NCBI GenBank assembly: GCA_019309815.1
Contig: JAFDFO010000092.1
Location: forward strand, 1-13,815
From: Deltaproteobacteria bacterium
Lineage (GTDB): Bacteria > Desulfobacterota > Desulfobacteria > Desulfobacterales > C00003060
Length of the DNA stretch: 13,815 nucleotides
Direction: 5' to 3'
The notes beneath the pieces were generated by a model. That model was given only the letters and a program-made list of their open reading frames with translations. It made no database searches and was not told the DNA's origin. Numbering within the stretch: position 1 is the stretch's first letter; each line of letters starts with the position of its first letter. Below, one piece after another: positions 13,785-13,815 of the stretch. The position numbers were made by a program, and so were the translations under genes.

Positions 13785-13815
13785 TTAAGCAGGTGTGATC
13801 TCAGAGGGTTCAAGG

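Noticed and set aside
13800..13815. CTTGAA at the window edge, considered as a sigma32 -35 element for the htrA operon
   Set aside because: No CCCCAT-like -10 element follows at the right distance, and the site is at the edge of visible sequence.

Overview
This 13.8 kb window looks like ordinary chromosome from a Gram-negative anaerobe, most likely a Desulfobacterota (deltaproteobacterial) lineage. The basis is the gene order ispE–tRNA-Gln–prs–rplY–pth with carD close by, a Group 1 [NiFe] uptake hydrogenase, a K+-independent H+-pyrophosphatase, a DUF1844–HtrA pair, and AT-rich dispersed palindromes in the intergenic gaps. The assignment is an inference from protein style and synteny. No 16S gene or search result backs it.

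Layout. (1) 1-1048, plus strand: the 3' end of a [NiFe] hydrogenase large subunit and its HyaD/HybD-type maturation endopeptidase. A perfect 13-bp hairpin with G7 and C7 tracts lies at the 5' end of the protease gene. (2) 1049-1321: a gap between convergent genes that holds a long imperfect palindrome. (3) 5566-1322, minus strand: carD–rluD–RND/MMPL-type exporter, the exporter carrying a C-terminal cyclic-nucleotide-binding-like domain. (4) 11172-5834, minus strand: a housekeeping operon ispE–tRNA-Gln(UUG)–prs–rplY–pth–hppA, ended by a strong rho-independent terminator. (5) 11173-11690: a repeat-rich gap with no convincing gene. (6) 13665-11691, minus strand: a DUF1844 protein and an envelope HtrA/Do protease.

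How the genes fit together. The hydrogenase subunit and protease form a substrate–processing-enzyme pair. The ispE–hppA operon joins isoprenoid precursor synthesis, a tRNA, PRPP synthesis, ribosomal protein L25, peptidyl-tRNA hydrolase and a membrane PPase that converts biosynthetic PPi into a proton gradient. CarD probably sets rRNA and housekeeping promoter activity, and RluD modifies 23S rRNA. HtrA handles envelope protein quality control.

I found no mobile element, CRISPR array, toxin–antitoxin pair or defence island, and no clearly new multi-gene system. The points most worth a second look are: a Pth that appears to have lost in frame the segment carrying its catalytic His/Asn; the exporter–cNMP-domain fusion, whose phosphate-binding cassette has a Glu-to-Lys change; and the G7/C7 hairpin at the start of the hydrogenase protease gene.
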